Shown here piece after piece: positions 40,560-50,162 of a stretch of DNA of 64,000 nucleotides. The position numbers and the translations under genes are program-made. This stretch comes from Sipunculus nudus (taxonomy: Eukaryota > Annelida > Sipuncula > Golfingiida > Sipunculidae), in assembly GCA_026874595.1 (NCBI GenBank), contig CM049318.1:35173956-35237955 (forward strand), in the 5' to 3' direction. The notes beneath the pieces were generated by a model, which searched no databases, was not told the DNA's origin, and was given only the letters and a program-made list of their open reading frames with translations. Position 1 is the stretch's first letter. Every line of letters starts with the position of its first letter.

Positions 40560-41455
40560 GCATGTACGCCCCGTCTAAGGCACTGTATATACACATCAAA
40601 CGCTGGAAGTGTTGGAGGTCCAGATGCTGATATTAACTCGTGTATTCGGGATTTTTCGAAAGAACTGATTGTTTGGTCTTTGAGCATACGCAACGATGTA
40701 GCATTTTTATACAATGCACGCATATATATGACTGTTTGAAACGTGGGATTAACGTACGGGACGTGTTTCATAACGGACCTAACGTCACAGCCAGCTTTCC
40801 AGGCAATAAGGTTTTGTATAACAGGTTGTTTTGCATGTGATATGTTTTTGTCTATCCTGTAATCTATATGACACGTAATAAAAAGGCATAAATGAATTGC
40901 ATCCTGTATTGTATCAGAGTATGATGGGCTTTATGCTATGTGTGTGTATGTAAGTGCGTGTGTAAAACAAATTATCTATAAGATACCATGGGAGTCGGTA
41001 CACGTCACTATATGAAATAACAGGATGGTAACAGAGTTCTCACTGGATGGCACCATATTTTTTCAATTTTGTTTGTCCTATCACGGTCTCTTAGATGATG
41101 TCCACATTTAACCGTGCATCTCTGTCACAACGCGTTGCATCAGGGTTCCCCTTAGATATTTGTTCTACTCCTCCGGTTTATGTATGAAACTCGGCAACGG
41201 CAACCGTCCAACTATCTTCAAGAACGAAGTTGATACCCACTGGACCGCATGTTGATCCGTGTGCGTCATCACAGATTCAGAAAAAAACTATATTTGGATA
41301 CGCGCAATGTATGCTTGCTGATGGTATTATGTTAACGTTTCTGCCACACGTGTGTCATCCCCTCCTTCGCGTGTAAACGTCATCACACGTGACTATATAA
41401 CCATCACCGGGTAGCATGAACGCCACATGCGCACAGTCTTGTGAGAAGGACAGGC
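40560..41455. other. Intergenic region with poly(A) signal and lectin promoter
   Basis: AATAAA at 40877-40882 for the tandem-CARD gene and TATATAA at 41394-41400 for the lectin gene, 56 bases before its ATG. No gene supported between them. Confidence 0.55.
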
Positions 41456-42565
41456 ATGGGTGCCGCTGGTGGTGACTGGATTTCGTGTTCGCAGAGGTTT
41501 GCTTACCATTTGGTACTGTTTTTTGTATTGATGGGGTGTATCCTCCGGCTTATTTTATTTTTTGTACTGTACAGTGACCTATGTCTGGCAACATATGTGA
41601 CTCCTAGATCGGCTGCGCCTTCTCCGTACCATGTATTCAGATTCTTCGACATCAATCTGACAAACAGCGAGGCCCAGTATGCGTGCGGTATGTTACAGGA
41701 TGGCAGGTGGTACCTGCCTGCACCGGATGACAGCCATGACGGGTTATCGTTCCACACAGAATTGACTGATTTCATGAACAGTACTGGTATTTCCGAAGCG
41801 TGGATTTCGCTGAAAGGGAACAAGCTCAAAGAATGGCGGGTGTCCGGGACGAAACCTTTCAAAGGCAGGGTACAGCATAACGGGGAGCAACACAGACACT
41901 GCGCCAGAATACAATCTCGATATGAAGCTGCTGTGAGTGAGTCGTGTAATGACGACGTCAAAATGTTTGTATGCGTTGTACCGTCTTCTAGCCATCTGTT
42001 CTTCAGTAATCTCTGCAACGGACAGTACGGACCGTGCTACGCGATATTGCGTGGCGCCGCAAGTTGGTTTGCGGCTAAAAGCATGTGCGTTTACATAGGG
42101 GCACGCTTGGCCGTGGTTCATAATGGGGAGGAAGCTAAAGCGCTGAATAAGTTCATAAAATCTAAGATATCCGGTGCAACGGAATATTGGGTGGACATGG
42201 TGAACCACGTTTGGCAATACCGTCTGCGCGGAAACCGGACTGCGGTTCCCGACATGTACTTTTGGTACAGACAACGACCTGCCACCGGGAAAAACTGTGC
42301 CGTTGTAAGGAAATACCCAGACGGATATTTCTGGGAAGCTGTGGACTGCGAAAGCCGCCATCAAATCGTCTGCATGAGTCATCGTTCTCTATCGACAAGA
42401 CGTAATGGCGCAATGGTCAACGTGCCTACACGCTACACGCACAACGCATCGGATACTGCTGCTACTGAGACATATTCTTCCGCGTCATCACACCGCTCTA
42501 TATCGCACGCCGTTATCATACGTATGTGTCTATCACTGTGCGTCAGTATCATTACGTCGATCTAA
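41456..42565 (+). CDS. Membrane protein with two C-type-lectin-like domains, 369 aa
   Basis: Start at ATG 41456; the frame opens at a GTG five codons earlier. A long hydrophobic stretch (about residues 15-45, VLFFVLMGCILRLILFFVLY) acts as signal anchor or signal peptide. CTLD1 (about 55-190) has AWISLKG and a terminal VCVV. CTLD2 (about 195-325) has GPCYAI, SWFAAKSMC, MYFWYRQRP, NCAVV and C-x7-IVCM, the normal CTLD order of cysteines. No EPN/QPD or WND motif is seen, so Ca-dependent sugar binding is doubtful. The Ser/Thr-rich stalk (about 325-350) and hydrophobic C-terminus suggest a second anchor. Likely at the cell surface or virion envelope. Paralogue of the next gene. Confidence 0.78.
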   Translation: MGAAGGDWISCSQRFAYHLVLFFVLMGCILRLILFFVLYSDLCLATYVTPRSAAPSPYHVFRFFDINLTNSEAQYACGMLQDGRWYLPAPDDSHDGLSFHTELTDFMNSTGISEAWISLKGNKLKEWRVSGTKPFKGRVQHNGEQHRHCARIQSRYEAAVSESCNDDVKMFVCVVPSSSHLFFSNLCNGQYGPCYAILRGAASWFAAKSMCVYIGARLAVVHNGEEAKALNKFIKSKISGATEYWVDMVNHVWQYRLRGNRTAVPDMYFWYRQRPATGKNCAVVRKYPDGYFWEAVDCESRHQIVCMSHRSLSTRRNGAMVNVPTRYTHNASDTAATETYSSASSHRSISHAVIIRMCLSLCVSIITSI

Positions 42566-42843
42566 AACATCAGACTTAAGGGTCATGCAAACAATACGCC
42601 CACATATGGGGGATTCACATGCGCGGAAGATATTACCCAGGAAGTAACATGACACAACGTGATGCATGTAAATTACTTGCTTATCAGATATTTCCTTTTT
42701 TTTGTGCGTAGGCCGGTGAGGCGGATGTTTTAACACTCCTGATGCTGTAACGAAAATTAAACCTGGTTTTTCCCGAAACATTCCCGGGGTGTAACATGAC
42801 GCAATGTCACGAACTTGACACGACGACTGTTGCATCACGCAGC

Positions 42844-42852
42844 TATATAAAG
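42844..42852 (+). promoter_or_regulatory. TATA box of the second lectin gene
   Basis: TATATAAAG, about 150 bases before the ATG at 42995. The context CAGCTATATAAAGACC resembles the box of the first lectin gene. Confidence 0.65.
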
Positions 42853-42994
42853 ACCAGGTCTGCCGGAGATTTGAATCATATTCGCCCAGTCTTCACAGCA
42901 GCCTGGTGTTCCGTCGGACCGAAGCCTCTGTTGCAGTAAGTGTTGTTACGTGTTACGCTTGTTCTATGCTAGAACACGTTCTCTCAGTGTGTGA

Positions 42995-44320
42995 ATGCTG
43001 TTCCGTATCATCATGCTACGTTTCCATCTGCTGTATCTGTTGTTGTTCGTCTCTACGTCTGCTGGCCGTCCACATCCCGCGTTCCGTTCTCTCGGGTTGT
43101 CTTTGACAAACGCTGAAGCCGGGCTCGCGTGCAGTATCTTAGGAGGGGAGACGTGGGCCCTGCCTGTACCCGACAATGTGTCAGACGCTGTAGCGTTTCA
43201 TCAAAGACTGACTGCCTTCATGAGCAGCGCTGGTGTTACGGAATCATGGATCTCTCTGAAAGGGAAGATGCTCAAACAGTGGCGCGTGTCTGGCCGTTAT
43301 CGTTTCTGCGGTACTATACGCCAGGTGTACAATATGCCGGGGCAACATTGCGCTCTGTTGAGACCTAGGGGGAACACCCTCCTCCCCTTCTACTGCAATG
43401 GACGCGACGTAGACTTTGGTTATGTCTGCGAACTGCCTACCGCTACCGGGTGTCCTCTGTGGTTTTCAGGACATTACTGTGAATGCAAACACCAGAACGG
43501 ACCTTGCTACATATTCGGACCTGGTGTCAGCAGTTGGTTTGAGGCTAGGAATCTGTGTGTTAGTATAGGAGCGCGGTTGGCCTCGGTCAAGAACGAAAAA
43601 GAGATAAAGGCATTGTCCAGAGTGCTCTACAAGTCTGTTTTAGCGCGTCACGTGTACTGGCTTGATGTTGTGGACCACGTTTGGGAATACCATTTCTCAG
43701 GCAACCGGTCTGCTATTCCAGACATTTACTTTTGGTACAAAGACCAACCTAAGCCAAATATAAACTGTGCCATCGTCAGGAAATTCCCCAAAGGTTTCTT
43801 GTGGAAAGCTGTGCCGTGCCACAGCCGCCACCAGGTGATTTGTATGAACACCATCGAACGGCACCAGAGCGTCGCGTCTGCGTACGACTTATCTGTCAGC
43901 CCGGCTCAGGATACTGCCACCTCCCGGTACCCGCTCCGTATTCCTCATCAGCTGCACGTACATGCGTTTGCCGATCCCTCAGGACTTTCTGCACGTGATC
44001 CAGGTGTATGCCAAGACGCAGACATGTCGTCAGGAGACGACTCTGAACCAAGCGCTCCGTATATACTATTATCAGGCAGCAGCCCTGCACCTAACACTGT
44101 TTCTCCTATATCCAACAACGCAAACAAAGACGGCTATGTTAATGTACGTTCGTTGACAAGTCCCAGTCCCATGATACCCGTCGATCCACAGCCCGATATT
44201 TCCACAGTTGCTCCCACAAACGCAATGAGAAATCTGTCTGCCGGTTTTCGAAAGCCGTGTGCAGACACGTTACTGCTGCTGTCTATTGTCACCAATGCTT
44301 TAAACGTCTGCATACGTTAA
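42995..44320 (+). CDS. Secreted or membrane protein with two C-type-lectin-like domains, 441 aa
   Basis: ATG at 42995; a second Met at 43013 starts a classic signal peptide (LRFHLLYLLLFVSTSAG). Domain order matches the upstream gene: CTLD1 (about 30-150, SWISLKGKMLKQWRVSG) and CTLD2 (about 165-290, GPCYIF, SWFEARNLC, IYFWYKDQP, INCAIV). The two genes share most landmark residues and arose by tandem duplication. Then comes a 130-residue Ser/Pro/Asp-rich stalk, likely O-glycosylated, and a hydrophobic C-terminus (DTLLLLSIVTNAL) that may be a membrane or lipid anchor. No canonical sugar-binding triplet seen. AATAAA at 44582-44587. Confidence 0.78.
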   Translation: MLFRIIMLRFHLLYLLLFVSTSAGRPHPAFRSLGLSLTNAEAGLACSILGGETWALPVPDNVSDAVAFHQRLTAFMSSAGVTESWISLKGKMLKQWRVSGRYRFCGTIRQVYNMPGQHCALLRPRGNTLLPFYCNGRDVDFGYVCELPTATGCPLWFSGHYCECKHQNGPCYIFGPGVSSWFEARNLCVSIGARLASVKNEKEIKALSRVLYKSVLARHVYWLDVVDHVWEYHFSGNRSAIPDIYFWYKDQPKPNINCAIVRKFPKGFLWKAVPCHSRHQVICMNTIERHQSVASAYDLSVSPAQDTATSRYPLRIPHQLHVHAFADPSGLSARDPGVCQDADMSSGDDSEPSAPYILLSGSSPAPNTVSPISNNANKDGYVNVRSLTSPSPMIPVDPQPDISTVAPTNAMRNLSAGFRKPCADTLLLLSIVTNALNVCIR

Positions 44321-44817
44321 GATTTGCTGCAGTCGAGGAGGATAAAATGGAACAAGGACCTTTCTGTCGCATTCGGACTACTAGCTCTGTATATAATTAG
44401 ACCATGTATAGTATAATCAAGATGTTTTCTTTTGTACAGTTGTTAGTGTCATGCAGTTTGTGTGTTATGATATATATTTGGAATTGTACAGTGTTTCATA
44501 CGTGTTAACCACCCCATTTATCTGTGTGGGTAGGGTAAGGCAAGGGTGACCGTATACATCGTGTGACGTGTAGCTTTATACAATAAACACATTTGTACTA
44601 AGTCAAGGTTTGTTTTGTTTTTATCTCTCATGCTCAAACACGAAATGATTGTGAACCCACTTGTGAATGACTGTTTGTGAATCCACAAAACCTTTATTCT
44701 TTTTTACCGCGACACTAATGTTTTGTTACGGTAGATTCAACAACATCACTTTATAAACACATAACACATCGATTTGCATTTTATACAAACATTCGATTTA
44801 ACACAGGCCCTCCATGT
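44321..44817. other. Convergent 3' region with two poly(A) signals
   Basis: Plus-strand AATAAA at 44582-44587 for the lectin gene and minus-strand AATAAA at 44693-44698 for the transposase-like gene. No gene between them. Confidence 0.65.
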
Positions 44818-46617
44818 TCACAGTGCGGGTGCGTACACCCTGGCGCATTGCTTCAACAGTTGGTCGGGTGACAGGGCCCCTTCCTGGTATTGTGCCCACA
44901 GCTCGAACAAGCGACCTTGCATGTCCCTGTACAGTGAGCGTTGGTAGCGGGCGACTTTATGTTCTGGCAACAGCTGCACCTGAACTCTTATGTTTAAGGC
45001 CTCCTCGTACAGGAGGGCTATCAACAGGTACAGAGAAATATTTGTCCTTTTCACCCGGCTTTGTATCCTGCGGTGCCACCCTTCACAGTCATTGTTGGTT
45101 CTCACGCTCTGCATGAATCCGGACCAGGCGGCGGGAGGCCACGTTGTAGAGTTTATCCACGTCTTCCGCACGTAGCGGGTCAACCTGCGCAGTGACTGTT
45201 TGAGTGTGGCGTTTTCCAGACGGTTGAAAGCCCCTGGTATCTCCGATGCTGGTAGGAAAGGCAGTGCTAGCAACCGTCGGCATGTCTTGTGTACCAGGTT
45301 GTTGCGGGTGTAGGCCGACTGCAGGCCCAGGCTTTGCACATGCCTCCATACGGCTTGGGTCCAGTGGAAAGCGCATCCTTTTAACCGGACGCTCGGCATG
45401 ACCTTCCTGACGGCGTTCCATACAGCCTTCTCGAAGTCCAGCATTATTTCTTGTACGCACGTGGTCGGGGGCAGCAACCCCATCAAGTGTTTGAAAACGT
45501 CAACGTAATCCTTTTCACGTTTCCCGGACATCAACACGAACACCAGTGGGACCTGTTTGTAAGTGTCGTTGCGGCGTATGAACACGTGCACGCTGTACAA
45601 CTGGGTGAAAGGTTGTTTCACGAGCTTGAAGGTGCCGTCCATGTACCACCGTTTCGCTTTGGCGAGCAGTTGCAGCATGTTGCGTGTTGCAAACACGAGG
45701 TGCCTCTTGCCGTCGGTGTGTATGTCACCGTGCAGGAAATCTGTTGGGACGGCTCTTTCTTCCAAGTGGAAGTCGAGGTTCCTGGGGTGAGGAGGTCTCT
45801 TGTTCTGTCTGTGCCTGTTTGCTGCGCGTATCAGGTGTTTGGTTTTAGGTATGGCCGTGCAGATTTCGCCGGGTTTCAGGTCCCTGCGTAAAACCCCTTC
45901 CACAACCTCGCCTGCCGGCGCGAACAGGTCAGCTTCTGCCTTTTTCTTTATGCTCCACGATATCTCGGCAGCCCTGTGAGCACCCGGGAGGGGACCGTGT
46001 GTGTGGGAATGAATGCCTGGTTGGAAGTGGTGTTTGCCGCCTCTTGTTCTTTGCACGACGGAAGCTTGGCAGCGGGCGCGTTTGTTGCGTTTGATGCAGT
46101 TCCAGTAAACGACGCCGTTCCTCCGGAATTTCACTGTGAAACTGTACCCTGTATCTGTGAAAAGTTTGTCCTTACCCCGTTTGCTGCCACCGGATACCAA
46201 GTGCCATTTTGTCCGGTTCGCCTGATCGAGGGGCGTTTCCTGTTCGGCGTCGGCGTGTTCGTCATCGCTTCCTGTGACCGACGTTTCGTCAAACACGTCA
46301 GGCGTCCCGTAGATGTCTGCAGCGTCACGTTGTCCTTGACCTTGTCCGCTCTTGCTCAGGCACCGAGGCGAGTTCTGTGTTGATCGCGGGCTCGAGTGGC
46401 AAGAGCCAGACAGTACGTCACAAAGGCTGACGTGGAGGTTTTTTTCCTTGTCCGGGCCAGAGGGACTGCTTTCAACGCTGCTGCTGTTTATGTCGTACAG
46501 GGTGACGGAAAGCCTCTGCCTTTTGTTTTTGGGTGATGCTTCTGGCGTTGAGTTCGACCGTTTCTTCTGTAACTGCATGTTTTCCGGGTTCGAACGTCGC
46601 TCGCACTGGGTCGGCAT
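44818..46617 (-). CDS. FLYWCH-MULE transposase-like protein, 599 aa
   Basis: First ATG at 46617 (frame opens at TTG). Residues 1-140 are basic then acidic and disordered, with KNKRQRL as a possible nuclear signal. About 150-210 is a FLYWCH-type zinc finger (GYSFTVKFRR, VVYWNC, ARCQ, GIHSHTH). About 320-440 is a MULE transposase core: YMDGTFK (first Asp about 327), MLDFEKAV (second Asp about 394), CAFHWTQAVWRHVQ (C-x2-H). NNDCEGWHRR supplies a late Glu (about 512). The catalytic DDE set therefore looks intact. MULE transposases cut and move DNA in the nucleus. No obvious long terminal inverted repeats flank it, so it may be domesticated. AATAAA at 44693-44698. Confidence 0.8.
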   Translation of the reverse strand: MPTQCERRSNPENMQLQKKRSNSTPEASPKNKRQRLSVTLYDINSSSVESSPSGPDKEKNLHVSLCDVLSGSCHSSPRSTQNSPRCLSKSGQGQGQRDAADIYGTPDVFDETSVTGSDDEHADAEQETPLDQANRTKWHLVSGGSKRGKDKLFTDTGYSFTVKFRRNGVVYWNCIKRNKRARCQASVVQRTRGGKHHFQPGIHSHTHGPLPGAHRAAEISWSIKKKAEADLFAPAGEVVEGVLRRDLKPGEICTAIPKTKHLIRAANRHRQNKRPPHPRNLDFHLEERAVPTDFLHGDIHTDGKRHLVFATRNMLQLLAKAKRWYMDGTFKLVKQPFTQLYSVHVFIRRNDTYKQVPLVFVLMSGKREKDYVDVFKHLMGLLPPTTCVQEIMLDFEKAVWNAVRKVMPSVRLKGCAFHWTQAVWRHVQSLGLQSAYTRNNLVHKTCRRLLALPFLPASEIPGAFNRLENATLKQSLRRLTRYVRKTWINSTTWPPAAWSGFMQSVRTNNDCEGWHRRIQSRVKRTNISLYLLIALLYEEALNIRVQVQLLPEHKVARYQRSLYRDMQGRLFELWAQYQEGALSPDQLLKQCARVYAPAL

Positions 46618-47240
46618 GTCATCTGTGCAGGGCAATATTTGCTAATGTGACGGCCCGCATGTCACAACACATGCTGCGAGGCGGTGTCGGTTGTCATGGG
46701 AGCCACTGCTGTGTATGCAAATACTGACCTAGATAACCAGAACATCGTAACGCCCATACACGTGTTTCAGTGAAGACAGGGATAGTGGCGGGCAGGGGCG
46801 GGGAGAGGAATGGTGAGCGAAACGCATTTAAGGGGTATGACATCAGTTTACTAAAGCTTCAGCCGGGCAATCCGTGTTGCAAAAATCAGGGAAGGGAGAG
46901 GGTTAGCGACCTGCTATCTGGATTTGAGCATACATGATCAAACGTTAGACTGTGTTTGCAAATTGTGAGGGGAGGTATTTGCTACGTTCCGTTCGTACAG
47001 ACATACATGTTTCAGTCCCATCTTGATTCGCGCAGGGCATCATTAAACGAAACAAACACGTTCAACCAAGTACATATTGTTTATTAAAACTAACTAGTAA
47101 ACGTCAAGAAAAACTGAAACACAAAATACACTGTAACCAATTCAATACATGAATATAATACATGAAAATTTTAACACAAGTCCTTCACACAAGTCCTTTC
47201 ACTTACACGCAGCCATTACGAAGCCGGTCAAATGTTTCGA
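46618..47240. other. Intergenic region with poly(A) signal
   Basis: Minus-strand AATAAA at 47080-47085 serves the 47241-48707 gene and perhaps upstream genes of the same strand. No gene supported. Confidence 0.5.
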
Positions 47241-48707
47241 TCACGGACAGCATGAGGTGCGCCGGGTATCGTTTGGACCCGCGACCAGTCTTACAGATTT
47301 CGCTTGGACGACGTCTGGTTCTGTTGCAACTCTCACTTTCCATACACTTTGATACGTGTGCCCGGTACCTGTGCCAGCCATACATGTGTTGCAGCTGTTC
47401 GTGCACGCGTAAACCCACTTGCCGTACGGGGTGGCGACGCATCCGACGTTGTACGTTTTTCTTTCAATTTTTGCGTATTGCGTGCGTACGAGCGTGAACA
47501 TTCCGGTCGCGGCGTCGCAGTTGGCGAGTTCCAACTCCCATCCCAAGGAGAACCACATGTAAAACAACGTGAAACTAATGAACCTGGCGTTCCGCAGTGA
47601 CAATATCTTTTCCTCTGGTATCTCCAGTACGAGCCGGTGGACGTCAGTCTTTTCACTGTGTGTCCTTTTCCCTCTGACTGCGTACATTGTTTTCTGGAGC
47701 TTACATCCGAGCACGTGAACCAGGGCGTTCAGCATGATGTGTGGTTGCTTGTCGTGGTCTGTTCCCTCTGACAAAGCAGGCATATCGGTATCCAGCTTGG
47801 TGGGCATTTGGAAACATTCCCCCATTGAGCGCCAGGTGTCGCACAGGATGCGAAAGATGTCTTTGCGGCGCGGTATTTGTTTTGCCGTCAGCAGTGATAC
47901 TTTCGTGCTGACGTGTTTTCCGATATGCAGCATACACACGTTACGAATGTGAACCCTTGACGCCTTGCGGAGCATTGTCTGCGGCGGATCGCGCACCTGA
48001 CGTTCGGTGTACCGGTGAGACGTTACATCCACAACGGGCATGCAGCATATCTGTTGGAACAGGTGTCCTTCGTTCGAAATCACGTGTTTCACACACGGTC
48101 GGTAAACAGTCTGCGGGCTTGCTTCAGCGGGTTCCCCTGTTTTCGTGTTAAGGATGGGAATCTGTTGTATCTGGTGCACACTCAGTAAACCTGCTTCCAA
48201 GCAGGTCAGGGGCGCGTTTACGGTGTATCCCATGTGCCACAGCAGGTACAGCAGGTACGCAACACCATATTGACCGAGCGCACTGTGATTGCCAGACAGA
48301 TCAAAAGTCATCTCACCCTCGGGACCCGTGAACAGCCACTCTATGTCGTGCATCTGACAGATCCCCTCTACGGTTTTCAAGGAGACTCCTGATTCCTTCA
48401 ATGTCCTGCAGTTGTCGGTGTGTGAGGAATCCATGGTGAACCGCGACATGTCGCGCATCATTGTTTCCCATGTCTCCATACACAGGGACGACGGTAACCC
48501 GTGCTCACCGTCTGCACTTGATCTCAGTCTTTCCTGGTCACGCCACATTTGTTGGGTTGACCAGTTGAGTGCTTTGATGAGTACACGTGCTTTGTTATCG
48601 CGAACACGTAAACGCGCAGACATACCCGGTAGCAGTCCTCCTTCCACATCTGCTCTTGAATATATGTTGATCGGAACGAATGGAACACTGTGCAGACGGT
48701 CTGCCAT
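47241..48707 (-). CDS. Hypothetical protein, 488 aa
   Basis: True ATG at 48707. Balanced composition, no signal peptide, no low complexity. Hydrophobic segments (YGVAYLLYLLWHMGYTV, FISFTLFYMWFSLGWEL) look like buried core helices rather than clear membrane spans. The C-terminal 90 residues contain Cys pairs (NVGCVATPYG, YACTNSCNTCMAG) that could bind metal. First in a run of minus-strand genes ending at 54011 that may share the poly(A) signal at 47080-47085. Family not recognised; position and size suit a structural or replication protein. Confidence 0.7.
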   Translation of the reverse strand: MADRLHSVPFVPINIYSRADVEGGLLPGMSARLRVRDNKARVLIKALNWSTQQMWRDQERLRSSADGEHGLPSSLCMETWETMMRDMSRFTMDSSHTDNCRTLKESGVSLKTVEGICQMHDIEWLFTGPEGEMTFDLSGNHSALGQYGVAYLLYLLWHMGYTVNAPLTCLEAGLLSVHQIQQIPILNTKTGEPAEASPQTVYRPCVKHVISNEGHLFQQICCMPVVDVTSHRYTERQVRDPPQTMLRKASRVHIRNVCMLHIGKHVSTKVSLLTAKQIPRRKDIFRILCDTWRSMGECFQMPTKLDTDMPALSEGTDHDKQPHIMLNALVHVLGCKLQKTMYAVRGKRTHSEKTDVHRLVLEIPEEKILSLRNARFISFTLFYMWFSLGWELELANCDAATGMFTLVRTQYAKIERKTYNVGCVATPYGKWVYACTNSCNTCMAGTGTGHTYQSVWKVRVATEPDVVQAKSVRLVAGPNDTRRTSCCP

Positions 48708-48974
48708 CCTTTGTCTTGTTGTTGTGGCACCTTGTGCGCACAGTTAGACTTGCAGTAACAAAGTGTCTGATCTGTAACGGCGAACCGGTTAAATATGTTC
48801 ACGGCAAGGACAAACAGGCGGCCAAAACCAGCCAATAGGCGCTCTCAGAAATTGCTCGTCTAAGCATGACCCGCTTGCTGACGTCACGCCGTACTTGCAC
48901 CTGCACGTAGAAAATGTCAGCGCCAATAGCCGTTGCGCAATCTGGCTGGTTCAGGCAAGAATCACCCGTACCCG

Positions 48975-50162
48975 TCATGTGAAATAATGACCGTCAGCTA
49001 CGACCTGCACACAGGAACGAGAGTCCATCGGTCGCCACTTTATGGTTGACACGAGTCGCACTGGCGTGCGGCACTGCGGGCACGGAATGTGTTCCGTGGT
49101 TGCTACTCCTCTCGCTCTGTTGTCTGTATGTACTTGTGCCATTTTTTTGTAACACGCAAGGCACACGTAATGTTCGCACTGGCTGAACACCACGTATTCC
49201 GCCTGCCCGCTTTTCTTCGGGTGATCGCGTGCAGCTTCCTCACAATTCTCCTGGCAGACGCTGCAAGATAGACGGCATGTCAGCATGCACCCGTGCCCCA
49301 TGCGTTTCATAACCCCGTTGAAGATGTCAAGCATTTCATTGTAACTGCAACCGTAACACAAGTCTGATATCAGATGGATCCAGGCTAATTTCCGTACCTG
49401 CCTCTCACAGGTTATCTGGTGTGTCCGCCTGTTCCTGAATACGTGTTCGGTATCGGCGTATGTCTTCAGGACCGCGTTTCTCGCGGCTTTCAGGTAACTG
49501 TTTACTGACGTGCGGAGGTATCTCATTGTATCCTTACGTTGTTTGCGTGGACGATCACTTTCCTCGAAGTGTACGCTGTCTGTGGTACGTTCATCAGCGA
49601 GGTGTGACACGCCTGGTGTCTCACGCGACATCGTCTTCCAGTAGGTGCTTTGCAAAAGCCTCGTGAGAGATAGTTTGTAAACGTCGGCCTCGTGAACACC
49701 CGAAGCGCTCAGCTGCTGCAGGTGTCTGCGGCTTGCTGCCAGGCGAGGGATAAAGTCCGCTTGTTCCGATAAGCTTGCCAGGTACTTCGGTACGTGCGGT
49801 GTCAGTTCGCCTGTCGTGTATGGAATGTGATTATCATCACGTGTCACGTCCTGCGGTAATCGCTTCTCGTTCAAGGTTGCTTCCGTTTTTTTATCCAACC
49901 GACCGAGTTCACGGGTGCCCCACCAAATGAGATGTCTTTTCAGGCTCCACAGTCCCAGTGCGGCGTCTTCGTCGATGGTACGTGGGGTGTCGGGGTGGAC
50001 TACATGTGTATGTGCCACAGATGATATCGATTCCGATTCCTCCCGCCTTTGTCTCGCACCGAGAGATTCTCCGTTGCCGGCCTCAGTTCTCCGTCGTAAG
50101 CTGATGGGCGCCAGAGGTTGCAGAGACTGTAACACGTCGTGGTTTAAAACCGACATGCCCAT
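48975..50162 (-). CDS. RING-finger protein, 395 aa
   Basis: True ATG at 50162. Residues 1-275 are mostly helical and basic (SLRRRTEAG, RPRKQRKD), with no recognised domain. About 300-375 is a large RING variant: CSVCQENC, then a long insert, FSQCEHYVCLACYKK (C-x-H-x2-C-x2-C) and CPQC. This is a C-terminal RING with an extended first loop, expected to act as an E3 ubiquitin ligase. Herpes-like and other large DNA viruses often carry RING proteins that degrade nuclear defence factors, but no such target is shown here. Its start overlaps the 3' end of the gene at 50083-51117 by 80 bases. Confidence 0.75.
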   Translation of the reverse strand: MGMSVLNHDVLQSLQPLAPISLRRRTEAGNGESLGARQRREESESISSVAHTHVVHPDTPRTIDEDAALGLWSLKRHLIWWGTRELGRLDKKTEATLNEKRLPQDVTRDDNHIPYTTGELTPHVPKYLASLSEQADFIPRLAASRRHLQQLSASGVHEADVYKLSLTRLLQSTYWKTMSRETPGVSHLADERTTDSVHFEESDRPRKQRKDTMRYLRTSVNSYLKAARNAVLKTYADTEHVFRNRRTHQITCERQVRKLAWIHLISDLCYGCSYNEMLDIFNGVMKRMGHGCMLTCRLSCSVCQENCEEAARDHPKKSGQAEYVVFSQCEHYVCLACYKKMAQVHTDNRARGVATTEHIPCPQCRTPVRLVSTIKWRPMDSRSCVQVVADGHYFT

